From NCBI GenBank assembly GCA_023384575.1, contig JAHDVP010000047.1, forward strand, positions 1 to 38,262: DNA of 38,262 bases, in the 5' to 3' direction. The notes beneath the pieces were generated by a model. It saw only the letters and a list, made by a program, of their open reading frames with translations. It did not search any database and was not told the DNA's origin. This stretch comes from Acidobacteriota bacterium. Its GTDB lineage: Bacteria; Acidobacteriota; Vicinamibacteria; Vicinamibacterales; JAFNAJ01. The position numbers and the translations under genes are program-made. Shown here one piece after another: positions 9,189 to 16,470 of this stretch (position 1 is the stretch's first letter; every line of letters begins with the position of its first letter).

Positions 9189-9860
9189 CTAGCGATCTGC
9201 GCGGGCACCCTGCTGCCCCCCGGAACCGGGGACGCTGGCGCGTGTGCTGGCGGCGGACCCGAAGTCGATGGTCAAGCCTCCATACACGCGATGGGCATAC
9301 CGCGTATCCGAACCCACGAACGCTGGCGCGTCGCTCGTGCCATCCACCGCGAACAACCGGTAGTCGCCGCGGAGGCCCCACCGCCCGAACGAGACCTTGA
9401 GACCGCCGCCGACATTTCCCGCCAGGTAGTGGCCGTCGTCCACGAGGCCGAAGTCGGCTCGGCTGAAGAGCGTCACGCCGCCGAGGCCACCGGTGACATA
9501 CGGCACAACGGCGCGGTCCCGCCCGCGCAAGTGCGCCACGAGGTTCGCGTTATACAGGACCGTGGACGGCGTCGTCCCTGAATGCTGTGCACCGCTGGCG
9601 AACCGCACCTCCTGGTCGCGGCCGATGCCACCCGACAGCTCGCCTTCAATCGCAAACACACGGCTGAACGCGTAGGAAAACGCGCCACCGAGCGTGTAGT
9701 CATCGAAATCGGCGGTGGCCGCGCCGGTGCCACCGGTCGCAATCAGGCTGCCCGCAGGGAAGAAAGTGACCTCCCACGGACTCTTCTGGGATTGAGCCTC
9801 GGCTGATGTCGCGACGACCAGCCCGGCGAGTGCAAGCACGAACAATGGCACACGTGTCAT
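9189..9860 (-). CDS. Outer-membrane beta-barrel protein
   Basis: 223-aa exported protein with a clear signal peptide (about residues 1-23, ending SAEAQ). The mature part alternates polar and hydrophobic residues, as in a small porin-like barrel of the OmpA/OmpW size class (LGGAFSYAFSRVFAIEGEL; AHRVYGGLTIDFG near the end), followed by about 20 unstructured residues. Start is the ATG at 9860 with GGAGG just before it. It is the first gene after a TetR-type operator (9890-9909), so it probably heads the pump transcript. The exact function is unknown. Confidence 0.82.
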   Translation of the reverse strand: MTRVPLFVLALAGLVVATSAEAQSQKSPWEVTFFPAGSLIATGGTGAATADFDDYTLGGAFSYAFSRVFAIEGELSGGIGRDQEVRFASGAQHSGTTPSTVLYNANLVAHLRGRDRAVVPYVTGGLGGVTLFSRADFGLVDDGHYLAGNVGGGLKVSFGRWGLRGDYRLFAVDGTSDAPAFVGSDTRYAHRVYGGLTIDFGSAASTRASVPGSGGQQGARADR

Positions 9861-9889
9861 GAGACCTCCTCGCGTGCGAACACGCACGC

Positions 9890-9909
9890 ATGTGAACGTT
9901 AATTCACTT
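9890..9909 (-). promoter_or_regulatory. Predicted TetR operator C, before the beta-barrel/efflux genes
   Basis: Palindrome ATGTGAA (9890-9896), six-base spacer, TTCACTT (9903-9909), core GTGAA-N6-TTCAC. The same core occurs before tetR and before the DUF6448 gene. On the coding strand TTGCGA (a -35-like hexamer, 9913-9918) lies six bases upstream of the core, and the start codon is 30 bp downstream, so bound repressor would block the promoter. Seen directly; ownership by the nearby TetR is inferred. Confidence 0.72.
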
Positions 9910-10571
9910 CAATCGCAAAATTTTTTTTGACGCATTGGGGAGACACCCGCCACACTCTCTGCTCCAGCGCCTGACGCGTCCTCCGTCACGCGCATGAACA
10001 CCTGTGTGCGGCGCTTCACACCCAGCGGCGTCGTCAAGATGGTTGTCACCGTCAGCATGCGTCCACCCTCATCGAGTTGCCACCCCTCCTCGAATGGCAC
10101 GCTGCGTGTGAGAAACCCCTGCTTCACGGCCACATGGCCGTTCACCACGAGCACCCCATCCCGCCACTCGGCACGTCCTCTCATCAATCCCCCGCCAGGC
10201 ACCTGATGTTCAACCGTGTCGGCTGAGAACGGCATGGCGCGCAGAAGCACCGGGGGGGTCCCGAGGCGGCGCACGGTCAGGTCCGCGGCCGTGTAGTCCA
10301 CTTGGACCGTGACACTGGCGCCGCCGTCCGCCTTTCCATCAAGCGCGCGTACGGCCTGCTCGGGCATGTCGCCGGCCGTCTCATGCAGTCGCCAGACTCC
10401 CGAGAGCGTTCGCGGTGCCTCTTGCTGTGCGGTATCGGCCGCGATGTTGGCCCCGGCCAGTGTCAGTAGGAGGCCCAGCAGACCCAGACTCGCCTGCCGA
10501 CCTTCCGACCAGGCGGACCACAGCGCCCGACGTTCCTGCGCACATCCCAATCCATTCCTGTTCACTCGCAT
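9909..10571 (-). CDS. Exported hypothetical protein
   Basis: 220-aa protein with an N-terminal Arg-rich stretch and one hydrophobic segment at about residues 29-46 (LGLLGLLLTLAGANIAAD), probably a signal peptide or anchor. The mature part begins LSGVWRLHETAGDMPEQ and consists of predicted beta strands, resembling a lipocalin-like or SRPBCC-free secreted domain; I do not recognise the family. Start is the ATG at 10571 with GAGGGG about ten bases upstream; it overlaps the end of the wHTH gene by ten bases. The in-frame start at 10754 would add 61 residues that overlap that gene. Near its end the codons contain a run of seven A then four T (Lys-Lys-Phe). Confidence 0.7.
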   Translation of the reverse strand: MRVNRNGLGCAQERRALWSAWSEGRQASLGLLGLLLTLAGANIAADTAQQEAPRTLSGVWRLHETAGDMPEQAVRALDGKADGGASVTVQVDYTAADLTVRRLGTPPVLLRAMPFSADTVEHQVPGGGLMRGRAEWRDGVLVVNGHVAVKQGFLTRSVPFEEGWQLDEGGRMLTVTTILTTPLGVKRRTQVFMRVTEDASGAGAESVAGVSPMRQKKFCD

Positions 10572-10822
10572 CGTGGACACGCCCCTCGTCGTACAAATCT
10601 TCCGTCCTGCGTCCGGCCCAGAAAGCCTTCGGTGACGAGTATGGTCAGGACGTCGCAACACACCCGCAGTTCGAGCCCGAGTAGCCGAGCCGCCTGGGCC
10701 TCCGTCAATCGCAACCCGGGCATTTCGCGATACTCCCCCCGCACCCGTTGACATGCCGACGCATGGTCCACCCTGCTCCGTGCTCGTTCGGGGTGCGACG
10801 GGCGGGCGTCCTCCCGTTCCAT
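10562..10822 (-). CDS. Small winged-helix-like protein
   Basis: 86-aa cytosolic protein. After a charged N-terminus, residues about 30-80 read EYREMPGLRLTEAQAARLLGL followed by CCDVLTILVTEGFLGRTQDG, a helix-turn-helix plus wing pattern: 'EMPGL.LT..QAARL.GL....C...L..L...GFL..T..G'. This motif recurs in short proteins of Acidobacteriota and Proteobacteria (family knowledge, no name known to me). The ATG at 10822 lies seven bases after the stop of the DUF6448 gene, and the stop overlaps the start of the next gene, so the three are coupled. The Cys pairs (CC in the recognition region and CPRC at the C-terminus) could sense metal or redox; this is speculation. Confidence 0.72.
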   Translation of the reverse strand: MEREDARPSHPERARSRVDHASACQRVRGEYREMPGLRLTEAQAARLLGLELRVCCDVLTILVTEGFLGRTQDGRFVRRGACPRCE

Positions 10823-10829
10823 GACCCGC

Positions 10830-11441
10830 TCACCGCTGATGACCATGGCCGCCGACCAGGGGCGCTTCGTGTACTGCCGCAGGGGAGCTGCTCGCGCCGA
10901 GCAGCGCTTCGACGTAGTGGAGGTAGTCCACATACGCCGCGACATAGGCTCGCCCGGCGGCGACGTCGTGGTCGGCTCTTGCCTTGGCGTCACGCGCACG
11001 AACGAAGCGGTCGCGAATACCCTGGGTGACATGCGCAGAAACGGAGTCGATGACCTCGTTCGGCGCATCGGTCCTCAGCGACCGATCGACGGCGGCGACA
11101 AACGGCTCGATGTGCCCGGCCGGTTTCAGCCCATCAAACGGCGCGCCTTCGCCAGCGCGGTGCACCCGCACCAACGTCTCGAAGAACCACGTCTCCGCGA
11201 GCGCCTTAGCCTCTCCCCCGTTCGCCCCCACCGCCACCGCACGATCGAACGCAGCCCGAATATCCGCCTCGTGCTCAGCCGGCACCCATCGAAGCACGAG
11301 GGACACGTCATTCCTTTCAAACGCGGTCCTGGCCGCGATGACCACCGGACCATCAAGCGCGTCGCAGTGGGCGGAGGCCACGTACGGGTGCAGAATGACC
11401 ATTGCGAGGACGAATGTCACCGACAGTAGAGACTTGGACAC
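10830..11441 (-). CDS. DUF6448 family exported protein
   Basis: 203-aa exported protein, signal peptide at about residues 1-24 (hydrophobic, ending VASA). The mature start HCDALDGPVV, the segment WVPAEHEADIRAAFDRAVAV, the ETLVRVHRAGEGAPFDGLKPAG stretch and the YVDYLHYVEAL near the end are hallmarks of DUF6448; the function is unknown. Mostly helical, many His and acidic residues, ending GGHGHQR. AAAGGAGGAGGAG precedes the start; GTG at 11441 has the better spacing, TTG at 11447 is the alternative. It sits between TetR and the pump genes, behind its own copy of the TetR-type operator. Confidence 0.85.
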   Translation of the reverse strand: MSKSLLSVTFVLAMVILHPYVASAHCDALDGPVVIAARTAFERNDVSLVLRWVPAEHEADIRAAFDRAVAVGANGGEAKALAETWFFETLVRVHRAGEGAPFDGLKPAGHIEPFVAAVDRSLRTDAPNEVIDSVSAHVTQGIRDRFVRARDAKARADHDVAAGRAYVAAYVDYLHYVEALLGASSSPAAVHEAPLVGGHGHQR

Positions 11442-11492
11442 AGACAACTCCTCCTCCTTTCAATTACGGCCCGCAGTCGCAACCGCGCGGCG

Positions 11493-11512
11493 ATGTGACT
11501 ACACATTCACAT
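11493..11512 (-). promoter_or_regulatory. Predicted TetR operator B, before the DUF6448 gene
   Basis: Inverted repeat ATGTGAC (11493-11499), spacer TACACA, TTCACAT (11506-11512). The core differs by one base from GTGAA-N6-TTCAC. As at operator C, TTGCG (11517-11521 on the coding strand) stands six bases upstream of the core. It lies in the 96-bp gap between tetR and the DUF6448 gene. Confidence 0.72.
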
Positions 11513-11537
11513 ACGACGCAAAAAAAGGGGCCGTGGT

Positions 11538-12134
11538 TCACCGCGCCCGAATCGCTTCCGCGAAGATCTCCCACGCCCGTTCCGCATGAGCCGCCGCGTC
11601 GAACCGTCCGTCGCTCATGTGCGACAGGATGGCCGCAGGCTGAATGAGCCCCAAGAACATCACTGCCACGGTTCCTGGATCGAGGTCCTGCCGGATTCGG
11701 CCCTCGCGTTGGCCCGCTCTGACGATGTCGGCGACCCTGCCGAGATACGCCTCGATGGTCCTGAACACAGCTCGTCGTCGGCCAGGGCGTCCATCGTATA
11801 CCTGCTCCGAGAAGATGATGCGTGGAAGGGCCTGATTCTCGACGATGAACTGGACATGACGCCTGAGGAGCAGCCGCAACTGCTCGAACGGATCGGCAAC
11901 GGTGTCCGTCACCACCCGAACGTTTTCGAGGAGACGCTCTCGCACGAGCCCCATGACCGTGTCCACGATGGCATCTTTGCTCGGGAAATGGCGGTACAGC
12001 GCGGACGGCACGACGCCCACCAGGCGTGCGACCCGCGCGATGTTCAGACGGCTGAGCCCATGCCGCGCCACCGCCGCCAGCGCGGCCTCCGCGATCTGCA
12101 CTCGCCGAATCTCCGTCCCGAGCTTCTGTGACAT
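11538..12134 (-). CDS. TetR/AcrR family transcriptional repressor
   Basis: 198-aa repressor. The N-terminal DNA-binding domain spans about residues 8-55, with the helix-turn-helix LNIARVARLVGVVPSALYRHFPSKDAI typical of TetR proteins; the rest is the all-helical ligand-binding and dimer domain. The only plausible start is the ATG at 12134, and it lies inside the operator/promoter, so the mRNA leader is very short and has no clear Shine-Dalgarno. It is transcribed in the same direction as the exporter genes. By context it represses itself, the DUF6448 group and the efflux pump; the inducer is unknown. Confidence 0.92.
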   Translation of the reverse strand: MSQKLGTEIRRVQIAEAALAAVARHGLSRLNIARVARLVGVVPSALYRHFPSKDAIVDTVMGLVRERLLENVRVVTDTVADPFEQLRLLLRRHVQFIVENQALPRIIFSEQVYDGRPGRRRAVFRTIEAYLGRVADIVRAGQREGRIRQDLDPGTVAVMFLGLIQPAAILSHMSDGRFDAAAHAERAWEIFAEAIRAR

Positions 12135-12156
12135 TGCGAACGACCATTCACAATGT
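12131..12156 (-). promoter_or_regulatory. Predicted TetR operator A (autoregulatory)
   Basis: Long inverted repeat: ACATTGCGAA (12131-12140), spacer CGACCA, TTCACAATGT (12147-12156). The arms match at nine of ten positions. It covers the -10 element and the start codon of tetR, the classic place for autorepression. It is the longest of the three copies of the motif. Confidence 0.78.
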
Positions 12157-12180
12157 AGCGGACGCCATCGGGTGTGTCAA
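12152..12180 (-). promoter_or_regulatory. Sigma-70 type promoter of tetR
   Basis: On the minus strand TTGACA (12175-12180, perfect -35), 17-bp spacer, TACATT (12152-12157, good -10). The -10 overlaps operator A. Predicted start of transcription is about 12145, giving a leader of about ten bases. Confidence 0.75.
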
Positions 12181-12349
12181 GCCCTTCGAGAGTTGGCCCT
12201 CCCAGAGTTGGCATTCACGTGCACGATTTCGTGGCCGCTCGGGGTGACAGTTGCGGGAGTCGGACACAGAGGATGGCCGCGAGCGGGCTGGGTGCGGCGC
12301 ACTCAGCAACGAGTTGGGCTGCCAGAACCCCTTCGCCTGGAGGACGAGT

Positions 12350-12616
12350 TCAGGTCGGCTGACCGACCCCAGCCGCCCGCAGCTCCGCCTCATCTGGTCC
12401 CCGTCCCGAGCAGCAGTCGGCGAGCTTGCCGTCGATCATCACGGCGGGAACCGACCGGACGCCCAGGCTCTTGGCCAGCTTGGCGACGGCGGCATCCCAC
12501 ATGTCGAGTACGCTCACCTCGCAGGACGAACACGCGATGCGACTGACCAGCTGAACGCTCTCCTCGCAGGCGGGGCATCCCGCGGTGAACACCTCGATCT
12601 TCCTCTTAGTAGCCAT
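12350..12616 (-). CDS. Small thioredoxin-like protein (CPAC)
   Basis: 88-aa thioredoxin/glutaredoxin-fold protein: beta strand IEVFTAG, redox motif CPAC (C14, C17), then a second cysteine pair CSSC (29-32), the cis-proline region VRSVPAVMIDGKLA and a C-terminal CC (68-69). AAGG stands seven bases before the ATG at 12616, 12 bp after the MerC-like gene. Such proteins often accompany mercury or arsenic genes, where they may carry the metal or reduce disulfides; that role is inferred from context. Confidence 0.85.
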   Translation of the reverse strand: MATKRKIEVFTAGCPACEESVQLVSRIACSSCEVSVLDMWDAAVAKLAKSLGVRSVPAVMIDGKLADCCSGRGPDEAELRAAGVGQPT

Positions 12617-12628
12617 GTCACACCTTCC

Positions 12629-13393
12629 CTATCGTACGTTCGTTCTTTCCCTGCCGGCTCTTGCTGAACGCATCGCGGTCAGAGGGCCGGCGTTGCTGTT
12701 CGACTTCGGCCACGCGTTCCACACCGACGCGGCGACGAGCAGGCCGATACCGCTGTACATGACGACGTTGGAATCGAAGGCGAACTTCCCGACGAGGACC
12801 AACGTGGCCCCCACCAGCCCCGCGGCACACGGGCCGAATTCCCTTCGCGTCTGCGCGCGGAACGCGAGCGCCCCCACAGCGAGTATCAGGAACGCGGCCG
12901 TCAACGGGAAGAGGTAGGTCGTTGTGATCAGGAAGCCCAGGCCCACCGAAGAGAGCAGACCGGCATATGCAGGCCAGCAGGCCGGACAGGCGAGCTTCGG
13001 GAGAACCGCGACCGCGACCCCTGGGAGGGTCGCCAGGGAACTTCGCGAACCTGAGGACGAACGCGCAGGAGCTGACGGCTCGGCGCTGCTGACGCGCAAG
13101 ACCTGGGCGACCTGCTCGGCGGATGGCGCGCCGTCGAACCCGCCGAAGCCCCTATGGTACAGGCGGCAACTCGATCCTCCATCGCGCGGCACTGCACCTA
13201 CCAGATCCCGCCCATCCACGAGGACCGTCGGTGAACCGTACACGCGCGCGTAGGCCGGGCTCTCGGGCGACGTTCGATCCCACTCCGTCCACGAAGGTTG
13301 GAGTCCGACCAGGTTGAAGCCCTCGAGCAACGCCCTCCTTGCGTGCTGCACGTTTGGACAGTCTGTATCGTAGATCAGCTCGACGCGCGTCAT
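12629..13393 (-). CDS. MerC-like mercury transport protein with N-terminal thioredoxin-like domain
   Basis: 254 aa. Residues about 1-100 form a thioredoxin-like domain with a single N-terminal cysteine (YDTDCPNVQ, C12) and a cis-Pro-like VYGSPTVLVDG. A Ser/Ala linker (100-125) leads to a membrane domain of four hydrophobic helices with CPAC (C136, C139) at the start of the first helix, the mercury-binding position of MerC proteins. This looks like a transporter with its own metal-relay domain. The ATG at 13393 overlaps the merR stop (ATGA). The last 25 residues are basic. It could move another soft metal; mercury is inferred from merR. Confidence 0.8.
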   Translation of the reverse strand: MTRVELIYDTDCPNVQHARRALLEGFNLVGLQPSWTEWDRTSPESPAYARVYGSPTVLVDGRDLVGAVPRDGGSSCRLYHRGFGGFDGAPSAEQVAQVLRVSSAEPSAPARSSSGSRSSLATLPGVAVAVLPKLACPACWPAYAGLLSSVGLGFLITTTYLFPLTAAFLILAVGALAFRAQTRREFGPCAAGLVGATLVLVGKFAFDSNVVMYSGIGLLVAASVWNAWPKSNSNAGPLTAMRSARAGRERTNVR

Positions 13394-13803
13394 CGCTCTT
13401 CACCCTCACAATCGAGGGCCTCCAGAATCGGGCACTCGCCTACAGACCCGCGCCCGGAGCACTCGCGGATGAGCTTTGTGAGAGCTATCCGCATTGCCTG
13501 GAGGGTCCTCATCTTGTCGTCGATGTCCCGCACCTTGGTCGCGGCGCGCTCGCGAACATCGGCGCACGGCGTCAGGGGCGCCGCGCGCAGCGAGAGCAGT
13601 TCCTTGATCTCCTCCAGCGTGAATCCGAGCTCCTGCGCGCGCCTGATGAAGCGCACCCGGAGCACGGCATCCGCCGGGTACGCCCGGTAGTTCGCCTCCG
13701 TGCGGAGGGGCCTGGGCAAGAGCCCTCGGCGCTCGTAGTAATGGATCGTCTGTACGTTCACGCATGCCTGCGTGGCGACTGCACCGACTCTCAGAACTGT
13801 CAT
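13390..13803 (-). CDS. merR: MerR, mercury-responsive regulator
   Basis: 137-aa MerR-family activator. N-terminal winged helix (VNVQTIHYYERRGLL, then NYRAYPADAVLRVRFI), a long dimerisation helix, and the three metal-binding cysteines C80, C115 and C124. The spacings 35 and 9 equal those of Tn501 MerR (C82, C117, C126), which identifies Hg(II) sensing rather than Cu or Zn; ECPILEAL after the third Cys also fits. It leads its own operon instead of being divergent from it, and its stop overlaps the start of the MerC-like gene. Confidence 0.92.
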   Translation of the reverse strand: MTVLRVGAVATQACVNVQTIHYYERRGLLPRPLRTEANYRAYPADAVLRVRFIRRAQELGFTLEEIKELLSLRAAPLTPCADVRERAATKVRDIDDKMRTLQAMRIALTKLIRECSGRGSVGECPILEALDCEGEER

Positions 13804-13821
13804 TACTAATCTCTTCGCATC

Positions 13822-13853
13822 AATCTACAGCCTATACCTAGGTACAGGGTCAA
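13822..13853 (-). promoter_or_regulatory. mer-type operator/promoter
   Basis: On the minus strand TTGACC (-35, 13848-13853) and TAGATT (-10, 13822-13827) are 20 bp apart (19 if GTAGAT is the -10), the over-long spacing typical of MerR-activated promoters. Between them lies the dyad CCTGTAC-CTAG-GTATAGG (13831-13848), whose GTAC-N4-GTAT core is one base from the GTAC-N4-GTAC core of mer operators. It precedes merR by about 20 bp, so MerR probably controls the whole three-gene operon including itself. Confidence 0.85.
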
Positions 13854-14206
13854 CGGCTCGTGCGGGGCGTATTCGTGAGGACCGCCAACGAAGGAACCAG
13901 AATCGGAGGATTGCGCGCACAACATCGACGCCGACCCGAACCCGGGGTAACCTGATGACAGAATCACCGCGGCCTTCTTGACGATCGTCGACGTGAACGC
14001 GACGAATGCGCGCGCGATCGCGGCGACGGCGGCGTTGGGGTGCTGCCCGGCGCGGTTGGTCGACGAAGGCGCTTGCACAAGCAGACCTGCGGCTTCCGCG
14101 CCAGATCTCGAATCAGTGTCGGCAGCGTGCCGGGTGCGGCTCTGAACGTCGGCCGTATCGCAGATCCCGAGTTCATACTGTCCAGGCTGCCATACAGAGT
14201 CCCGCG
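13854..14206. other. Intergenic region without a supported gene
   Basis: About 350 bp between merR and the methyltransferase gene. Open frames exist on both strands but show no family, no good ribosome site and no codon bias I would trust. It must hold the promoter of the methyltransferase gene, which I cannot place with confidence. Confidence 0.5.
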
Positions 14207-14860
14207 ATGAACCCGAACAGCCAGCACGAAGTGCCACACCCCGTCGTGAAGGAGTACTCCCGACTCGCAGAGGTGTACGACGAGAAGTGGTCTTTCTACG
14301 TAGAAGCCACGACACGGGAGACGATGAGACGACTCAGTGTGCGGCCGACAGACCGGCTGCTCGATGTTGGTTGTGGCACCGGCGCTCTGCTTCACCATCT
14401 GTCGTCGACTCACCCAGTCACACAGTTGGCCGGCGTTGATCCCGTGCCGGAGATGCTGACCATTGCGCGTCGTAAGCTCTCGCCATCGATCGAGCTTCGT
14501 CAAGGATGGGCAGAGTACCTCCCATTTGAGGCCGACACGTTCGATGTTGTGGTGTCATGTAACATGTTCCACTACATCCGCGAGCCAATCGCCACGCTGC
14601 ACGAGATGAGACGGGTGCTACGCCCAGGCGGTCAGCTCGTCATCACTGACTGGTGCGATGACTACTGGGCTTGTCGAGTCGTTGATCTGTACTTGCGTCT
14701 GTTCAGTCACGCACACTTCAAGACCTATCGCGAGCGGGAGTGTTTTCAGCTGCTCAGGAAGGCCGGTCACGGCATCGTGGACATCGACCGCTACAGAATT
14801 AATTGGCTGTGGGGAATGATGACAGCCAGAGCGACGAACGACGCAACACAGCGCGCATGA
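14207..14860 (+). CDS. Class I SAM-dependent methyltransferase
   Basis: 217 aa, Rossmann-fold methyltransferase of the Methyltransf_11/UbiE type. Motif I is LLDVGCGTGALL (51-62), followed by the acidic loop GVDPVPEML, motif FDVVVSCNMFHYI, and RRVLRPGGQLVITDWCDD. The C-terminal part (HFKTYRERECFQLLRKAGH and WLWGMMTA) matches a bacterial subgroup of unknown substrate. Start is the ATG at 14207; an in-frame start at 14006 would add Arg-rich sequence. It stands alone, divergent from mer. It lacks the cysteine set and length of arsenite methyltransferases, so no metal role is claimed. Confidence 0.87.
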   Translation: MNPNSQHEVPHPVVKEYSRLAEVYDEKWSFYVEATTRETMRRLSVRPTDRLLDVGCGTGALLHHLSSTHPVTQLAGVDPVPEMLTIARRKLSPSIELRQGWAEYLPFEADTFDVVVSCNMFHYIREPIATLHEMRRVLRPGGQLVITDWCDDYWACRVVDLYLRLFSHAHFKTYRERECFQLLRKAGHGIVDIDRYRINWLWGMMTARATNDATQRA

Positions 14861-15127
14861 CGGGCCGAACGTCTCGGCGATTCTGCGCGACGACTCGTGG
14901 CACACGATCACCCCGGTTCGGTGCGCACAGACTCTGAGAACAGGCCTGTGCACCACGTACACGACGACTCACAGGCCAACTGGCTCTGCCCCTGAGGAAC
15001 GCCGTCAGCTTCGAGCTCGAGGGTCGGTCGAGACACGTCCCTGTCGACGAAGGTCGGCGGGCCGGTCCGACGAGCGTTGCGTGGTCGCACGTTCCTCGGT
15101 GACCGGCACCGGCGCCTCGGGCACCAG

Positions 15128-15463
15128 CTACTTCTTCTTCGGTGCCGGACCGAGCTCGATCGTTACCGCCCGCATCCGGTCTTCGTCCTGTACCTTCTCG
15201 GTGACGGCTGTCACGACTACCCTCATGCCCTTCTGAATGTCTTCAACGGAGACCGGCCTCTTGTTTCGCAGCACCTTCGTACTGGCCGTGATGTACACGG
15301 TCGCTTCGTCGCCCTTCCTGTCCTCGAACATCACGTGATCCGAGGCGACCATGGTGACCGTCCCCATCATCTTGTGTTCATGGCCGGAATGGGCAGACGC
15401 CCGATCGCCACCGACGGCCAAGAGCGACAGCGCGAAGAGCACGACACTGATTGGTCGAGTCAT
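15128..15463 (-). CDS. Exported small OB-like protein (DUF5666-like)
   Basis: 111-aa exported protein. Signal peptide at about residues 1-24; the mature start is HSGHEHKMMGTV, a His/Met cluster that could bind copper, followed by a small beta-rich domain (TVTMVASDHVMFEDRKGDEATVY; then GMRVVVTAV) like DUF5666/OB folds, and a Lys-rich end. AAGGAG stands seven bases before the ATG at 15463. It follows the cytochrome gene by 132 bp on the same strand. Role probably periplasmic metal handling; inferred. Confidence 0.78.
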   Translation of the reverse strand: MTRPISVVLFALSLLAVGGDRASAHSGHEHKMMGTVTMVASDHVMFEDRKGDEATVYITASTKVLRNKRPVSVEDIQKGMRVVVTAVTEKVQDEDRMRAVTIELGPAPKKK

Positions 15464-15595
15464 GTGGATTCTCCTTGAACCTTGGGGAGCGGCACTTCCC
15501 GGCAACTGCCGGTACGGGGCCTGTCGCTCCCTCTGTGACACGCCCCCTCGAGATTGGCGAACAGCCCGCTCGGACTCGTGGAATCCGGTGTCGCG

Positions 15596-16225
15596 TCAGT
15601 CGCGACGTCCGGTGCCTCGGTTGGACGCCGGAGGGTCGGTCGGCAGCTCCTCTCCCTCCAGGAACCGCCGCAGGTCCTCCTCTTCACGGAGCTGTCTGGT
15701 GCTCCTCGGATTGAGATCGTCCATCCGCGCAAGGTCCTCTGGGGTCAGCGAGGCCAGGCGACGAATGAAGTGCACCAGACCCCAACTGGCCTGCGCGCCT
15801 TCCGGCGTCCCCGTGCTCCATGCCGGCATTCCCGTAAGGCGAATGCCGTGCTCGATGATCGAGAACAGCTCGCCGTCGGTGAGCTCCTGTGTGCGCACCC
15901 CACGCATGTCGGGCGCGCGGGGATAGAGGTTTCGACCTATCGGCGTGTTACCACTCCCGTTGTTGGCGTGGCAGACGGCACAATGGTCGGCGAAATGCTC
16001 GAGCGCGTCGTTCGCCACCGCCTCGGTGAACGGCACCGGATTGACCTGATTGCGAACCGTGGCCGGCGTGGCCAACCGGCGCATCCCCATGGCGATGCCT
16101 TGCTCGACTGCGCTGGGCTGGGCGCGCGCGCTGAGTCCGCGCCGGACGATCGAATAGCCCGCGATGGCTCCGATCAGCGCACCCAGCCCGACGAGGATCA
16201 GCAGCGCGCGAAGTACCGCCTTCAT
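15596..16225 (-). CDS. Membrane-anchored c-type cytochrome
   Basis: 209 aa with an N-terminal membrane anchor (about residues 4-26) and one class I cytochrome c domain: heme-binding CAVCH (C82, C85, H86) and a probable axial methionine in GIRLTGMPAW (M133). The C-terminus after 165 is charged and probably disordered. Start is the ATG at 16225; an in-frame start at 16291 is outside the hydrophobic anchor. It faces the periplasm. Together with the neighbouring Met-rich and beta-barrel genes it might take electrons in a metal or thiosulfate reaction; no partner oxidase is seen, so its reaction is unknown. Confidence 0.88.
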   Translation of the reverse strand: MKAVLRALLILVGLGALIGAIAGYSIVRRGLSARAQPSAVEQGIAMGMRRLATPATVRNQVNPVPFTEAVANDALEHFADHCAVCHANNGSGNTPIGRNLYPRAPDMRGVRTQELTDGELFSIIEHGIRLTGMPAWSTGTPEGAQASWGLVHFIRRLASLTPEDLARMDDLNPRSTRQLREEEDLRRFLEGEELPTDPPASNRGTGRRD

Positions 16226-16408
16226 GGGAGACCGCCGATCATTGTCCCAGCCAAGCGTGACCGGGCGGCGGTAACCGCGTGCCGAGGACACGCCGAATCA
16301 GCAGCGCGAGGTCGCCGACGTGGCCGGTCGCACCGAAGGCTCTCGTACGGATACTCCATGGCAACGTCGGCTGATCCGGAAGCGGATCGGGAGGAGGACG
16401 TGAGGAGC

Positions 16409-16451
16409 CGCGAGGGGCGCGAGCCGCCCGTGGGGGCCGGGGCCCCTCGCG
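16409..16451 (-). terminator. Strong hairpin after the beta-barrel gene
   Basis: Perfect 10-bp inverted repeat CGCGAGGGGC (16409-16418) and GCCCCTCGCG (16442-16451) with a 23-base loop, 20 bp beyond the stop of the gene at 16471-17364. There is no T run, so it may be an attenuator or RNA-stabilising stem rather than a true intrinsic terminator. Confidence 0.45.
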
Positions 16452-16470
16452 TCGTCGAGGCCATCGGCAT

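Noticed and set aside
9917-9928. Run of seven A and four T as a possible frameshift site
   Set aside because: It lies a few codons before the stop of the hypothetical gene and no alternative frame continues usefully.
12148-12393. 81-aa frame upstream of tetR
   Set aside because: Overlaps the tetR promoter and the thioredoxin-like gene; no ribosome site or family.
13806-14315. Minus-strand frame between merR and the methyltransferase gene
   Set aside because: Overlaps the mer promoter and the true methyltransferase start; the hydrophobic bits match no family.
15464-15595. Sigma-54-like element before the DUF5666-like gene
   Set aside because: A TTGC is present but the -24 half reads CGTACC without GG, so it does not fit.
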